Assembly (NCBI GenBank): GCA_964343195.1 | Contig: CAYFIR010000115.1 | Span: 1-20,569, forward strand | Length of the DNA stretch: 20,569 nt | DNA from: CAYVAP01 sp964343195 | GTDB lineage: Bacteria > Bacteroidota > Bacteroidia > J057 | Reading direction: 5' to 3' | Shown here: one piece after another, positions 7,909 to 15,317 of the stretch | How positions within the stretch are numbered: the first letter of the stretch is position 1 | Layout of the letters: the number at the start of each line of letters is the position of its first letter | Notes under the pieces: generated by a model | Databases searched by the model: none | Seen by the model: only the letters and a program-made list of their open reading frames with translations | Told to the model about the DNA's origin: nothing | Made by a program: the position numbers and the translations under genes

Positions 7909-8211
7909 TTATGACTGATTCGACATTTTGTCTTTGGCTTTCTCCCAGCGAGCTTCCAGGTTATCGATTCGATCTTCAATCTTCTCGCTCAGGTCATCAG
8001 TTCCGTCTTCGATGGCGTCCATACGCTGGTGAAATTCTTGCTCGAACTCATTCCAGTCCTTGACTTCTCCATCTTCGATGGATTTCTCAACCTGGATGAC
8101 CCATTCTTCAAGTTCATCCACTTTTTCATTTTCAGGTTCGGATTCGGTACACGCAGTCAGAGCGAAAAAAGCGGCAAAAAGGGGTACCATCAGGAATATC
8201 TTCCAGTTCAT
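7909..8211 (-). CDS. Small acidic coiled-coil lipoprotein
   Basis: 100 residues from an ATG. The signal peptide MNWKIFLMVPLFAAFFALTAC ends in a lipobox (LTAC, Cys21), so the mature protein should be lipid-anchored in the envelope. The mature part of about 80 residues is strongly charged, rich in Glu and Asp, almost without glycine or proline, and has heptad-like spacing expected of a single long helix or coiled coil. No family is recognised. It is the first gene of the minus-strand pair with the holin-like protein. The 17-mer gtttgggtgaaaatttc (8221-8237) lies 10 bp upstream of its start and recurs at 4154-4170. Confidence 0.7.
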   Translation of the reverse strand: MNWKIFLMVPLFAAFFALTACTESEPENEKVDELEEWVIQVEKSIEDGEVKDWNEFEQEFHQRMDAIEDGTDDLSEKIEDRIDNLEARWEKAKDKMSNQS

Positions 8212-8337
8212 AATAAGGTGGTTTGGGTGAAAATTTCGATTGTTTGTTCGGTATTACTAACAGGATTTGTCGGGAAATTGTTGAGGAAAATCTCAATTTC
8301 TCCCAAAGTGAGAATCTTGGTGCCAATATGAAGGGAA

Positions 8338-8380
8338 AGTCCGAGGCGCTTTTCTCTTGTGTCAGTTTTGGCTAATTTGG
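8338..8380 (+). promoter_or_regulatory. Promoter-like direct repeat, copy 1 (upstream of the WG-repeat gene)
   Basis: 31 bases (8348-8378) are identical to 9688-9718, and the flanking agtccg is shared apart from a 5-base insertion here. The segment reads TTTT, 19 nt, TAATTTGG (8373-8380), one base off the Bacteroidota -7 box. It would start transcription about 55 nt before the ATG at 8442. Confidence 0.6.
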
Positions 8381-8441
8381 CAATTATTGAGAATTCATAG
8401 TGCCCCCTTTTTTGAAACTAATTTTGAGTCATTTTGTGAAA

Positions 8442-9515
8442 ATGAGATTTTCAAGATGTTACTGGTGCTTAATAACAATAGGCTTTTTAATCCAGTATGG
8501 ATGTGGGATCAATGAGGATTTAGGTGCCGAGAGTAATAGAACCCTATTCCCTTTTGAATATGAAGGAAAGTATGGATACATTGATGAAGAGGGAAACATA
8601 ATTATTGAACATAAATTCGAAAGGACATACCCTTTTTATGAAGGCTTGGCAGCCGTAACTACTGAAGGTAAAACGGGGTTTATCAATAAGAAAGGAATCT
8701 TTGTAATTGAACCTAGATTCACTAGGTTCAATGGGTATGGCAGTATTTTCTCTGAAGGATTATGCGTGGTAAATGTGGATGGTAAGTATGGATATATTAA
8801 CAAAGAAGGGCGTATTGTAATCCCTTGTGATTTTATGAGTGGGGGGCGTTTTTATGATGGTTTAGCGCAAGTAAGTTATACAACGCCAAGGACATCATTT
8901 GATGAGAATGGCCACATGAGTTTTGTTGGGAATTACGGATATATAGATAAAAACGGGAAAATTATTATTGAGCCGCAGTTCACCCAAGCTAATCGATTTT
9001 CAGAGGGACTAGCTCCCGTTAGTGTAGGGGATAGATGGGGGTTTATCAATAAGGATGGTTCCTTTGTAATTAATCCGATTTATGATAAAGCTTTTTATTT
9101 TTCAGAAGGTCTTGCAAGCGTTTTGAAAGATGGAGAATGGGGATACCTTAACAAGGCTGGGGATTTGGTTATTGACTTTCAGTTTGAAGACGCTCGTTTT
9201 TTTTCAGAAGGGTTAGCGGCAGTCAAGATTGGTGATAAATGGGGATTCATTAATAATGAGGGTAGGATTATTATTAATCCCAAGTTTTCAGAAGCTGGAG
9301 AATTTTCAGAAGGACTTGCACCTGTAAGATCCATTGAAGACGATAATTTATCTGGTTTTATTAATATTGAAGGTCAATGGGTAATTAAGCCATCCTTTTG
9401 GGGGGCACTGTCTTTCACCGATGGTCTTGCGATTGTCTTGTTTGAGGAGTCTTTTCTTTACATAAATCCAAATGGGGTTTTGGTTTTGCCAAAGTTTGAT
9501 TATAGCGCTGATTGA
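8442..9515 (+). CDS. WG-repeat protein, probably exported
   Basis: 357 residues from the ATG at 8442; a GTG at 8400 would add 14 residues in front of the signal. A hydrophobic N-terminus ends IGFLIQYGC, a weak lipobox. The rest is about nine tandem WG-type repeats of 35-45 residues (KYGYIDEEG..., KTGFINKKG..., KYGYINKEG..., RWGFINKDG... and so on). Each has a G-Y/F-I-D/N-x-x-G turn, an 'I-I-x-P-x-F' strand and an 'F-S-E-G-L-A-x-V' strand; such repeats form beta-structured binding surfaces whose partners are usually unknown. The gene is distinctly AT-rich: the 60 bases from 9061 contain 19 G+C, against 33 of 60 in lysS from 10561. With the direct repeats at 8338 and 9683 this suggests recent acquisition. 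No enzyme motif was seen. Confidence 0.85.
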   Translation: MRFSRCYWCLITIGFLIQYGCGINEDLGAESNRTLFPFEYEGKYGYIDEEGNIIIEHKFERTYPFYEGLAAVTTEGKTGFINKKGIFVIEPRFTRFNGYGSIFSEGLCVVNVDGKYGYINKEGRIVIPCDFMSGGRFYDGLAQVSYTTPRTSFDENGHMSFVGNYGYIDKNGKIIIEPQFTQANRFSEGLAPVSVGDRWGFINKDGSFVINPIYDKAFYFSEGLASVLKDGEWGYLNKAGDLVIDFQFEDARFFSEGLAAVKIGDKWGFINNEGRIIINPKFSEAGEFSEGLAPVRSIEDDNLSGFINIEGQWVIKPSFWGALSFTDGLAIVLFEESFLYINPNGVLVLPKFDYSAD

Positions 9516-9682
9516 AAAGTGATTCATGTTGTCTTTCGTGATGAGGAAAGTGGTGGATCTCTTCTGATGGCTCAAATTTAATAGTGAAATTAAGGGTGGA
9601 GTTTTGATAGTTTGTGACATATCTAGCTCTAGAAGCTATGCCTTACCCATGCAAGCAAAACTATCTACAAAGGTCTGGGAGG

Positions 9683-9720
9683 AGTCCGCTTTTCTCTTGT
9701 GTCAGTTTTGGCTAATTTTG
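9683..9720 (+). promoter_or_regulatory. Promoter-like direct repeat, copy 2 (upstream of lysS)
   Basis: Carries the same 31-base core as 8348-8378. Here the -7 box TAATTTTG (9713-9720) matches TAnnTTTG exactly, with TTTT 19 nt upstream. Placed about 75 bp before the lysS start, it is the best promoter candidate for lysS. The leader would contain the 9738-9757 hairpin and the heptamer array. Confidence 0.6.
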
Positions 9721-9737
9721 CGAGGCATTTTGAGCAG

Positions 9738-9788
9738 GCGGGGCATCAACTCCCCGCTTTGAATTACGAATCACGAATTACGAATTAA
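9738..9788 (+). repeat. Hairpin plus GAATTAC heptamer array directly before lysS
   Basis: GCGGGG (9738-9743) and CCCCGC (9752-9757) form a stem with an 8-nt loop. From 9761 follow four exact-length heptamers: GAATTAC, GAATCAC, GAATTAC, GAATTAA (ending 9788). The TTG start of lysS is 5 bases further on, so the array occupies the position of a ribosome binding site. Confidence 0.75.
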
Positions 9789-9793
9789 CCATC

Positions 9794-11515
9794 TTGGACC
9801 ACCTATTTCTCTCCGATCAGGAAATCCAGCGCCGCGAAGAGCTACAGCGCTTGCGCGAACTAGGCATCGACCCCTATCCGGCGGCCCGGTATGAGGTCAA
9901 CGCGACCACGGCTTACATCGAAGAAAACTTCGAAGAAGGCAAGGAAGGCTTTGAAAACCTCCGCCTCGCTGGACGCCTGACCAACAAACGGGTGATGGGA
10001 AAAGCTTCCTTTGGGGAGCTACAGGATTCCCATGGGACAGTGCAGCTCTACTTTCAGCGCGATGAACTGTGCCCCGGTGACGACAAGACCCTCTACAACG
10101 ACGTTTTCAAAAAGCTGACTTCCCTCGGCGACCTGATCGGCGTCGAAGGGCATGCCTTTATCACCCAAACCGGAGAGAAAACGGTATTCGTCAAGTCCTT
10201 CCAGATGCTGAGCAAGGTGTTGCGCCCCATTCCTTTTCCCAAGGAAAAGGACGGCGAAATCTACGACACCCTCACCGATACCGAGCAGCGCTATCGTCAG
10301 CGCTACCTCGACATGATCGTGCACCCACAGGTGCGCGAGACCTTCCGGCAGCGCAGCAAGGTCGTCCAGACCATGCGCAACTTCCTCATCGACAAAGGCT
10401 ACCTGGAGGTGGAAACGCCCATCCTGCAACCCTTGTACGGGGGAGCAGCGGCGCGTCCGTTCAAGACGCACCACAACACGCTGGACATGACGCTTTATCT
10501 TCGCATCGCCAATGAGCTATACCTCAAGCGGCTGATCGTAGGAGGCTACGACGGGGTGTTTGAATTTGCCAAAGACTTCCGCAACGAGGGCATGTCGCGC
10601 TTCCACAACCCGGAGTTCACCCAGATGGAGCTGTATGTGGCCTATCAGGACTACGAGTGGATGATGAACCTGGTGGAGGAAATGGTCGAGACCATTGCCA
10701 TCGCCGTGAGTGGCGACACCAAGGTACAGGTAGGCGAGAACGTGATTGACTTCAAGCGACCCTGGCCACGATTCTCCATGTACGAAGCCATCGAGCACTA
10801 CACCGGAGTCGATATCTCCGAGATGGACGAGGCCGAGATGCGCGAGACCGCCAGGAAACTGGAGGTTCCCGTGGACGACAGCATGGGCCGTGGCAAACTG
10901 ATCGACGAGATTTTTGGCGAAAAGGTAGAGCACCTGCTGATCCAGCCGCATTTCATCACCGACTATCCGGTGGAGATGAGCCCGCTGGCCAAGAAACACC
11001 GCAGTAAGCCTGGTTTGGTAGAGCGCTTCGAAGGCATCGTCAATGGTAAGGAGATTTGCAACGCTTTCTCTGAGCTGAATGACCCCATCGACCAGCGCGA
11101 GCGATTCGAGGAGCAGTTGGAACTGGGTAAGCGCGGCGACGACGAGGCCATGGTGCTGGACGAGGATTTCCTGCGTTCGCTGGAATATGGCATGCCGCCT
11201 ACGGCAGGCCTGGGCATCGGCATCGACCGCCTAACGATGATCATGGCCAATCAGCCTAGCATCCAGGATGTGTTGTTCTTCCCGGCCATGCGCCCAGAGG
11301 CGAAAGTCGAGCGCGACAGTGCCGCCACCTTTAGCGAAGCAGGCGTCCCCGAAGAGTGGGTCAAGCCCCTCCACAAAGCTGGCATCGATACCGTCGCCGA
11401 GCTCAAGGACGCCAAAGCCGGAAAACTTCACCAGGAATTAGTTGGCATCAACAAAAAGTATAAACTTGGCCTCAAGAATCCTTCGCAGGAGGAAGTGGTT
11501 GCTTGGGTAAGTTGA
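9794..11515 (+). CDS. lysS: Lysyl-tRNA synthetase, class II
   Basis: 573 residues. It charges tRNA-Lys with lysine using ATP in the cytoplasm. The start is TTG at 9794: upstream in frame there is no ATG back to a stop at 9731, and the usual LysRS opening (LSDQEIQRREELQRLRELGIDPYP) begins within ten residues. The N-terminal OB-fold anticodon-binding domain (about residues 50-160) precedes the class II core. Motif 2 reads FRNEGMSRFHNPEFTQMELY and motif 3 GLGIGIDRLTM. After the core comes a C-terminal extension of about 70 residues (VPEEWVKPLHKAGIDTVAEL...), helix-hairpin-helix-like, which fits the ~575-residue LysRS of Bacteroidota compared with about 505 in E. coli. The promoter candidate is the repeat at 9683-9720. 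No T-box or other riboswitch was seen. Confidence 0.97.
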   Translation: MDHLFLSDQEIQRREELQRLRELGIDPYPAARYEVNATTAYIEENFEEGKEGFENLRLAGRLTNKRVMGKASFGELQDSHGTVQLYFQRDELCPGDDKTLYNDVFKKLTSLGDLIGVEGHAFITQTGEKTVFVKSFQMLSKVLRPIPFPKEKDGEIYDTLTDTEQRYRQRYLDMIVHPQVRETFRQRSKVVQTMRNFLIDKGYLEVETPILQPLYGGAAARPFKTHHNTLDMTLYLRIANELYLKRLIVGGYDGVFEFAKDFRNEGMSRFHNPEFTQMELYVAYQDYEWMMNLVEEMVETIAIAVSGDTKVQVGENVIDFKRPWPRFSMYEAIEHYTGVDISEMDEAEMRETARKLEVPVDDSMGRGKLIDEIFGEKVEHLLIQPHFITDYPVEMSPLAKKHRSKPGLVERFEGIVNGKEICNAFSELNDPIDQRERFEEQLELGKRGDDEAMVLDEDFLRSLEYGMPPTAGLGIGIDRLTMIMANQPSIQDVLFFPAMRPEAKVERDSAATFSEAGVPEEWVKPLHKAGIDTVAELKDAKAGKLHQELVGINKKYKLGLKNPSQEEVVAWVS

Positions 11516-11523
11516 GACCGCTG

Positions 11524-11575
11524 CGCTGTCAGATCGCTTCGCTGCGAGAAGTCAGAAGCGAGATATGAAGCATAA
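11524..11575 (+). repeat. Palindrome-rich segment after lysS
   Basis: CTGTCAG, then a short GC palindrome (TCGC...GCGA), then GTCAGAAG. This is an inverted relative of the NTCTGAC composites at 11721-11824. The 12-mer TATGAAGCATAA at 11564-11575 recurs at 11701-11712. It could also act as a weak transcription end for lysS, but there is no T-tract. Confidence 0.4.
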
Positions 11576-11625
11576 TCCTAGACAAAAACGAAACCAACGG
11601 TTTCCCTTGTGCTCTTGACCTTATT

Positions 11626-11665
11626 CTTAGCGGACTTTGCGACCTCCTTTGCGTTCTTTGCGGTT
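11626..11665 (+). repeat. 9-bp tandem repeat, CTTTGCGnn type
   Basis: Units CTTAGCGGA (11626), CTTTGCGAC (11635), a CTC spacer, CTTTGCGTT (11647) and CTTTGCGGTT (11656). The reverse-strand array at 15927-15953 has the related CTCTGCGnn unit. Confidence 0.7.
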
Positions 11666-11715
11666 AAAATAGGTGGTTCGTAAATGGAAATGTCCAGTAG
11701 TATGAAGCATAAGCT

Positions 11716-11824
11716 TATCTTTGTGACTTCTGACAGGCGCAGCCGATCTGACTTATGACCTCTATTTTTTCCCTCTGACTTCTGTCAGTTCCGCAAAGCG
11801 GGACGATCTGACCTCTGACATCTC
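11716..11824 (+). repeat. Leader of glyS: TATCTTTG box and duplicated heptamer-hairpin-heptamer composite
   Basis: TATCTTTG (11716-11723) matches TAnnTTTG but lacks a clear -33 partner. Heptamers TTGTGAC, TTCTGAC (11721-11734) and ATCTGAC, TTATGAC (11746-11759) flank a tiny GGC-GCA-GCC hairpin. After a T-rich spacer, CTCTGAC, TTCTGTC (11773-11786) and ATCTGAC, CTCTGAC (11806-11819) flank the stem GTTCCGC, loop AAA, GCGGGAC (11788-11804). The second unit ends 8 bp before the glyS ATG. Confidence 0.7.
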
Positions 11825-11831
11825 TCTTAAA

Positions 11832-13373
11832 ATGAACTACGACGAAATATTCCCCAAAGTCGTCTCTCACGCCAAAGAGTACGGCTATGTCTTCCAAAGC
11901 AGCGAAATCTACGACGGACTCGGTGCGGTATATGACTACGGGCAACTTGGAGCCCAGCTCAAGCGCAACATCATGGAGGCCTGGTGGAAGGCCATGACCC
12001 AGATGCACGAAAACATCGTGGGGCTGGACTCAGCCATCCTGATGCACCCGACCATCTGGAAGGCCTCGGGCCACGTGGATGCTTTCAACGATCCGTTGAT
12101 CGACAACAAGGACTCCAAGAAGCGCTACCGCGCTGACGTCCTGATTGAAGACCAGATCGCCAAGTACCAGGCCAAGTCCGAAAAAGACACCGCCAAGCGC
12201 GCCAAAAAGGAAGGCTGGGAAGCAGGCTCTGAGGAATACAACGGCTACCTGCAAAACAACCGCAACGCCAAGAAGGCGCAGGAGTTGCAGGCCCAGTTTG
12301 AGGAGGCGCTCAACAGCGACGATCTGAGCAGGCTGCGCGACATCATCGTTGAGCAGGGCATCGCCGACCCCGATACGGGTTCCAAAGAGTGGTCTGAAGT
12401 ACGCCAGTTCAACCTGATGTTCAAGACCCAGCTCGGCGCGACCGCCGAGGGAGCCATGGATCTCTACCTGCGTCCTGAGACTGCACAGGGGATTTTCGTG
12501 AATTTCCTCAACGTCCAGAAGACCAGCCGTCAGAAGCTGCCCTTCGGGATCGCCCAGATCGGAAAAGCCTTCCGCAACGAGATCGTGGCGCGTCAGTTCA
12601 TCTTCCGCATGCGGGAGTTTGAACAGATGGAGATGCAATACTTCATCAAGCCCGGCACCCAGATGGAGTGGTTTGAGTACTGGAAGGAAGCCCGGATGAA
12701 CTTCCACAAGGCATTGGGACTGAAGCCCGAAAACCTGCAATACCACGTCCACGAAAAGCTGGCCCACTACGCAGACGCGGCGGAGGACATTCAGTTCCGC
12801 TTCCCATTTGGCTTCAAAGAGCTGGAGGGGATCCACTCCCGGACCGACTTCGACCTGGGACAGCACCAGGAATTTTCGGGCAAAAAGCTCCAGTACTTTG
12901 ACCCCGAAACCCAGGAAAGCTATGTACCCTACGTGCTGGAGACCTCGGTCGGGCTGGACCGGACCTTCCTGGCAAATCTCTGCAACGCCTACCTGGAAGA
13001 GGAAGTCCCCAACGCCAAGGGCGGCACCGATACCCGCGTGGTGCTGAAGCTGCACCCGATGTTGGCTCCTTACAAGGCGGCCATCCTGCCGATCGTGAAA
13101 AAGGACGGCCTGCCCGAGATCGCGCGCGAGATTTTCGACGAGCTGAAGTATGACTTCCCCGTCATGTACGAGGAGAAGGACACCATCGGCAAGCGCTACC
13201 GCCGTCAGGACGCTTATGGCACGCCCTTCTGCATCGCCGTGGACCACGACACCAAAGAAGACAACGCCGTTACCATCCGCGACCGCGACACCATGGAGCA
13301 GGTGCGCCTGCCGATCAGCGAAGTCGCTGGCTATATCCGCAAGCAGTTGAGCTGGAAGGATTTGTTGGGGTAG
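11832..13373 (+). CDS. glyS: Glycyl-tRNA synthetase, single-chain class II type
   Basis: 513 residues from an ATG. It charges tRNA-Gly with glycine; this is the homodimeric eukaryote-like form, not the alpha2beta2 enzyme of most proteobacteria. Visible marks are the N-terminal YDGLGAVYDYGQLG, LRPETAQGIFVNF, motif 2 around FGIAQIGKAFRNEI, motif 3 TSVGLDRTFLANL and a C-terminal anticodon-binding domain from about residue 400 (LKLHPMLAPYKAAILP). A Lys/Glu-rich helical insert (about residues 107-185) separates the first and second parts of the catalytic domain; inserts at this place are known in the family. The gene has a strong terminator. With lysS 316 bp upstream it forms a pair of synthetase genes, each with its own repeat-bearing leader. 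Some annotations call this gene glyQS. Confidence 0.97.
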   Translation: MNYDEIFPKVVSHAKEYGYVFQSSEIYDGLGAVYDYGQLGAQLKRNIMEAWWKAMTQMHENIVGLDSAILMHPTIWKASGHVDAFNDPLIDNKDSKKRYRADVLIEDQIAKYQAKSEKDTAKRAKKEGWEAGSEEYNGYLQNNRNAKKAQELQAQFEEALNSDDLSRLRDIIVEQGIADPDTGSKEWSEVRQFNLMFKTQLGATAEGAMDLYLRPETAQGIFVNFLNVQKTSRQKLPFGIAQIGKAFRNEIVARQFIFRMREFEQMEMQYFIKPGTQMEWFEYWKEARMNFHKALGLKPENLQYHVHEKLAHYADAAEDIQFRFPFGFKELEGIHSRTDFDLGQHQEFSGKKLQYFDPETQESYVPYVLETSVGLDRTFLANLCNAYLEEEVPNAKGGTDTRVVLKLHPMLAPYKAAILPIVKKDGLPEIAREIFDELKYDFPVMYEEKDTIGKRYRRQDAYGTPFCIAVDHDTKEDNAVTIRDRDTMEQVRLPISEVAGYIRKQLSWKDLLG

Positions 13374-13415
13374 AGGCCCTCCGAAGCCCGCCTTCCCGTA
13401 GCAAGCTTAAAAGTT

Positions 13416-13443
13416 GGGGTGCCCGGTTGGGTGCCCCTTTTTT
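13416..13443 (+). terminator. Rho-independent terminator of glyS
   Basis: GGGGTGCCC (13416-13424) pairs with GGGTGCCCC (13429-13437) through nine pairs, two of them G-U, with a 4-nt loop, followed by TTTTTT (13438-13443). It lies 43 bp after the glyS stop. Confidence 0.9.
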
Positions 13444-13451
13444 GTTGCTGG

Positions 13452-13533
13452 CCATCTGCGAGATGGGAGTCTCGAAGACCCGGAGAGATCGGTGTTCAGG
13501 AGACACCGATCAACGAGGCTTATGTGGCTGCGC
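13452..13533 (+). repeat. 82-bp two-hairpin repeat, copy 1 (upstream of fic)
   Basis: Matches 15149-15229 at about 75 of 82 aligned positions, same orientation. Hairpin 1 is CGAGA/TCTCG (13459-13463 and 13470-13474). Hairpin 2 is GATCGGTGT/ACACCGATC, a perfect 9-bp stem with a 7-nt loop (13487-13511). It starts 8 bp after the glyS terminator T-tract. Confidence 0.85.
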
Positions 13534-13636
13534 CATGACTTGGTTCCCGAGCGCTGTTTAGTTTTTTACTGTTTTCGAACGACCATGGTTAGTTACAGAA
13601 ACAAAACTTCCTGCTGGCTTTTGTTATCTTCGTATC

Positions 13637-15115
13637 ATGAAGCGCCCACAGCTCATACAGTTGGCAGAAAGGCTTTCCAAAGTGGAGGCATTGGCCCAGT
13701 TAGACCTGCTCAAGCAAAAAATCGATGCTCAACGACCATGGCCTGCGGACGTTCAGGGGCGCATCATGCAAAAGTTTCGCCTGGATTGGAACTATCATTC
13801 CAATGCTATTGAGGGAAACTCTCTGGATTACGGCGAGACCATTGCCTTTTTGATGGAAGGCCTCACCGCTAAAGGCAAACCTCTCAAGGATCACCTGGAT
13901 CTGCGTGGCCACAATCAGGGGATCGACTTCATGATGGGGTTGATTCAATCTGAGCGTTCGCTTACTGAAAGTGATATTCGCAGTTTGCATGAAATCATCC
14001 TGGTAGAGCCGTATGAGGTAGATGCTATTACGCCCGAAGGACAGCCAACGCGCAAACGCATCGAGCTAGGCGTGTACAAGTCCCAGCCCAACCACGTTCG
14101 GACTCCAACAGGTGAACTTCATTATTACGCGACACCTGAAGAAACCCCCATTCTGATGCGTGAGTTGATGGAGTGGTATCACCAGGTTGATCCATCTGAC
14201 GATATCCATCCCCTGGTTACGGCGGTCTTGTTTCACCATCGTTTTACTGCCATTCATCCTTTCGATGATGGCAATGGTCGTTTGGCACGACTCCTGATGA
14301 ATTTCATCCTGATGCAGCATCGGTTCCCCCCTGTGATTGTGAGACAGGAGACCCGGAGTGTGTACTATGCCGCCCTCAATCAGGCTGACCAAGGCGTATA
14401 TCTGCCTTTGTTTGAGTATTTGTACGAAGCCTTGGAAAGGTCGCTGAAGCTACAACTCAGTGGCCTTCAGGGGGAGGACATCGCTGACCCAGAGGACCTG
14501 GACAAGGAGGTGGCGTTGTTTGTGAAGGGGATGGAGAGGGAGGAGAAACTAAAGTCGATGAAAAATCACAAAGTGGTTATCGATTCCTTGGTGGGAGAAA
14601 TTATTCCTTTCATCGTGAAACTAAGGGAAAAGACGAAAGGTCTGGACAAGCTTTTTAATGAGATTTCTGAAGAGATTATAGAGAACTTTCAGAAGTTGTC
14701 TCCTCCAGGGGAGAACGACCAGCTGACCTATGAAGATAGTATTCTGGAAATAGTAGGAAATACCCCGACTCGCTTTAGGCACCAGGTTTTCTACCACAGT
14801 ATTTCGAAATGGTATGAGAAATTGGAAACAGATGTTGAGAAAGCAGATTTCAATGACCTAGACAATTGCCGCCTAACCATCAAATTGTGTGGATTTAAAG
14901 GAAAGGGGGTAAGCACGGATATCGACTTTGAACTTTGCCTCTTAGTAGAATTTCATCCCTACCACTATCTCATTCTTTCTCGAAGCAACGGAGATGCCTT
15001 ACTCAATTACTATCAATCCCCCCTTGACCCCACTGAATCTCAGGCCTTCATCGCCAGTCAGGTACGCTACCTGATGCGGGAGATTCAGGAAAAAAGCCAT
15101 GGACAGCGGGACTAG
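13637..15115 (+). CDS. Fic-domain protein (putative AMP-transferase) with uncharacterised C-terminal domain
   Basis: 492 residues from an ATG. The Fic catalytic motif is complete, HPFDDGNGRLAR with His207. The motif predicts transfer of a nucleotide monophosphate, usually AMP from ATP, to a protein hydroxyl. An inhibitory motif of the (S/T)xxxE(G/N) form is present N-terminally at residues 55-60 (SNAIEG), which makes this a class II, self-inhibited Fic protein; class II proteins carry their own inhibitory helix and need no separate antitoxin gene, and none is seen here. The flap region (ELGVYKSQPNHVRTPTGE) precedes the core. The C-terminal 200 residues (from about 290) are charged and helical, then beta-rich (IDFELCLLVEFHPYHYLI), and do not look like the winged-helix tail common in this class. 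The target is unknown. TATCTTCG at 13625-13632 is one base from a -7 box and would give a nearly leaderless transcript. The gene lies between two 82-bp repeats. Confidence 0.92.
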   Translation: MKRPQLIQLAERLSKVEALAQLDLLKQKIDAQRPWPADVQGRIMQKFRLDWNYHSNAIEGNSLDYGETIAFLMEGLTAKGKPLKDHLDLRGHNQGIDFMMGLIQSERSLTESDIRSLHEIILVEPYEVDAITPEGQPTRKRIELGVYKSQPNHVRTPTGELHYYATPEETPILMRELMEWYHQVDPSDDIHPLVTAVLFHHRFTAIHPFDDGNGRLARLLMNFILMQHRFPPVIVRQETRSVYYAALNQADQGVYLPLFEYLYEALERSLKLQLSGLQGEDIADPEDLDKEVALFVKGMEREEKLKSMKNHKVVIDSLVGEIIPFIVKLREKTKGLDKLFNEISEEIIENFQKLSPPGENDQLTYEDSILEIVGNTPTRFRHQVFYHSISKWYEKLETDVEKADFNDLDNCRLTIKLCGFKGKGVSTDIDFELCLLVEFHPYHYLILSRSNGDALLNYYQSPLDPTESQAFIASQVRYLMREIQEKSHGQRD

Positions 15116-15148
15116 TCTGACAATAGCCTCGCTCATCATTACTTCAGA

Positions 15149-15229
15149 CCATCCGCGAGATGGGAATCTCGGGGACCCGGAGAGATCTGTGTTCAGGAGA
15201 CACCGATCAACGAGGCTTGGTGGCTGCGC
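15149..15229 (+). repeat. 82-bp two-hairpin repeat, copy 2 (downstream of fic)
   Basis: Same layout as 13452-13533. Hairpin 1 is CGAGA/TCTCG (15156-15171). Hairpin 2 is GATCTGTGT/ACACCGATC (15184-15208), with one mismatch in the stem. AGCCTCG (15125-15131) can pair with CGAGGCT (15211-15217) as an outer arm, which copy 1 lacks. It starts 33 bp after the fic stop. Confidence 0.85.
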
Positions 15230-15317
15230 TCCGCGATTAGATTTTTATGCAGGTATATCTCTGGTCAAATGGTGGCTTCGCTGCTTGAGCGTCTCAGTAT
15301 CTCAGGCTCATAAAATC

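Noticed and set aside
9721..11831. T-box or other riboswitch before the tRNA synthetase genes
   Set aside because: No T-box consensus (such as TGGNACCGCG) or long structured leader was found; the leaders contain tandem repeats and small hairpins.
12030..13247. 405-codon open frame on the minus strand
   Set aside because: Lies entirely opposite glyS, whose synthetase motifs are certain; the product is low-complexity without domains. It is a shadow of the codon bias of glyS.
13414..13812. 132-codon frame running into fic, as a possible antitoxin
   Set aside because: Covers the glyS terminator and the 82-bp repeat and overlaps fic in another frame. Fic carries its own inhibitory motif, so no antitoxin is needed.
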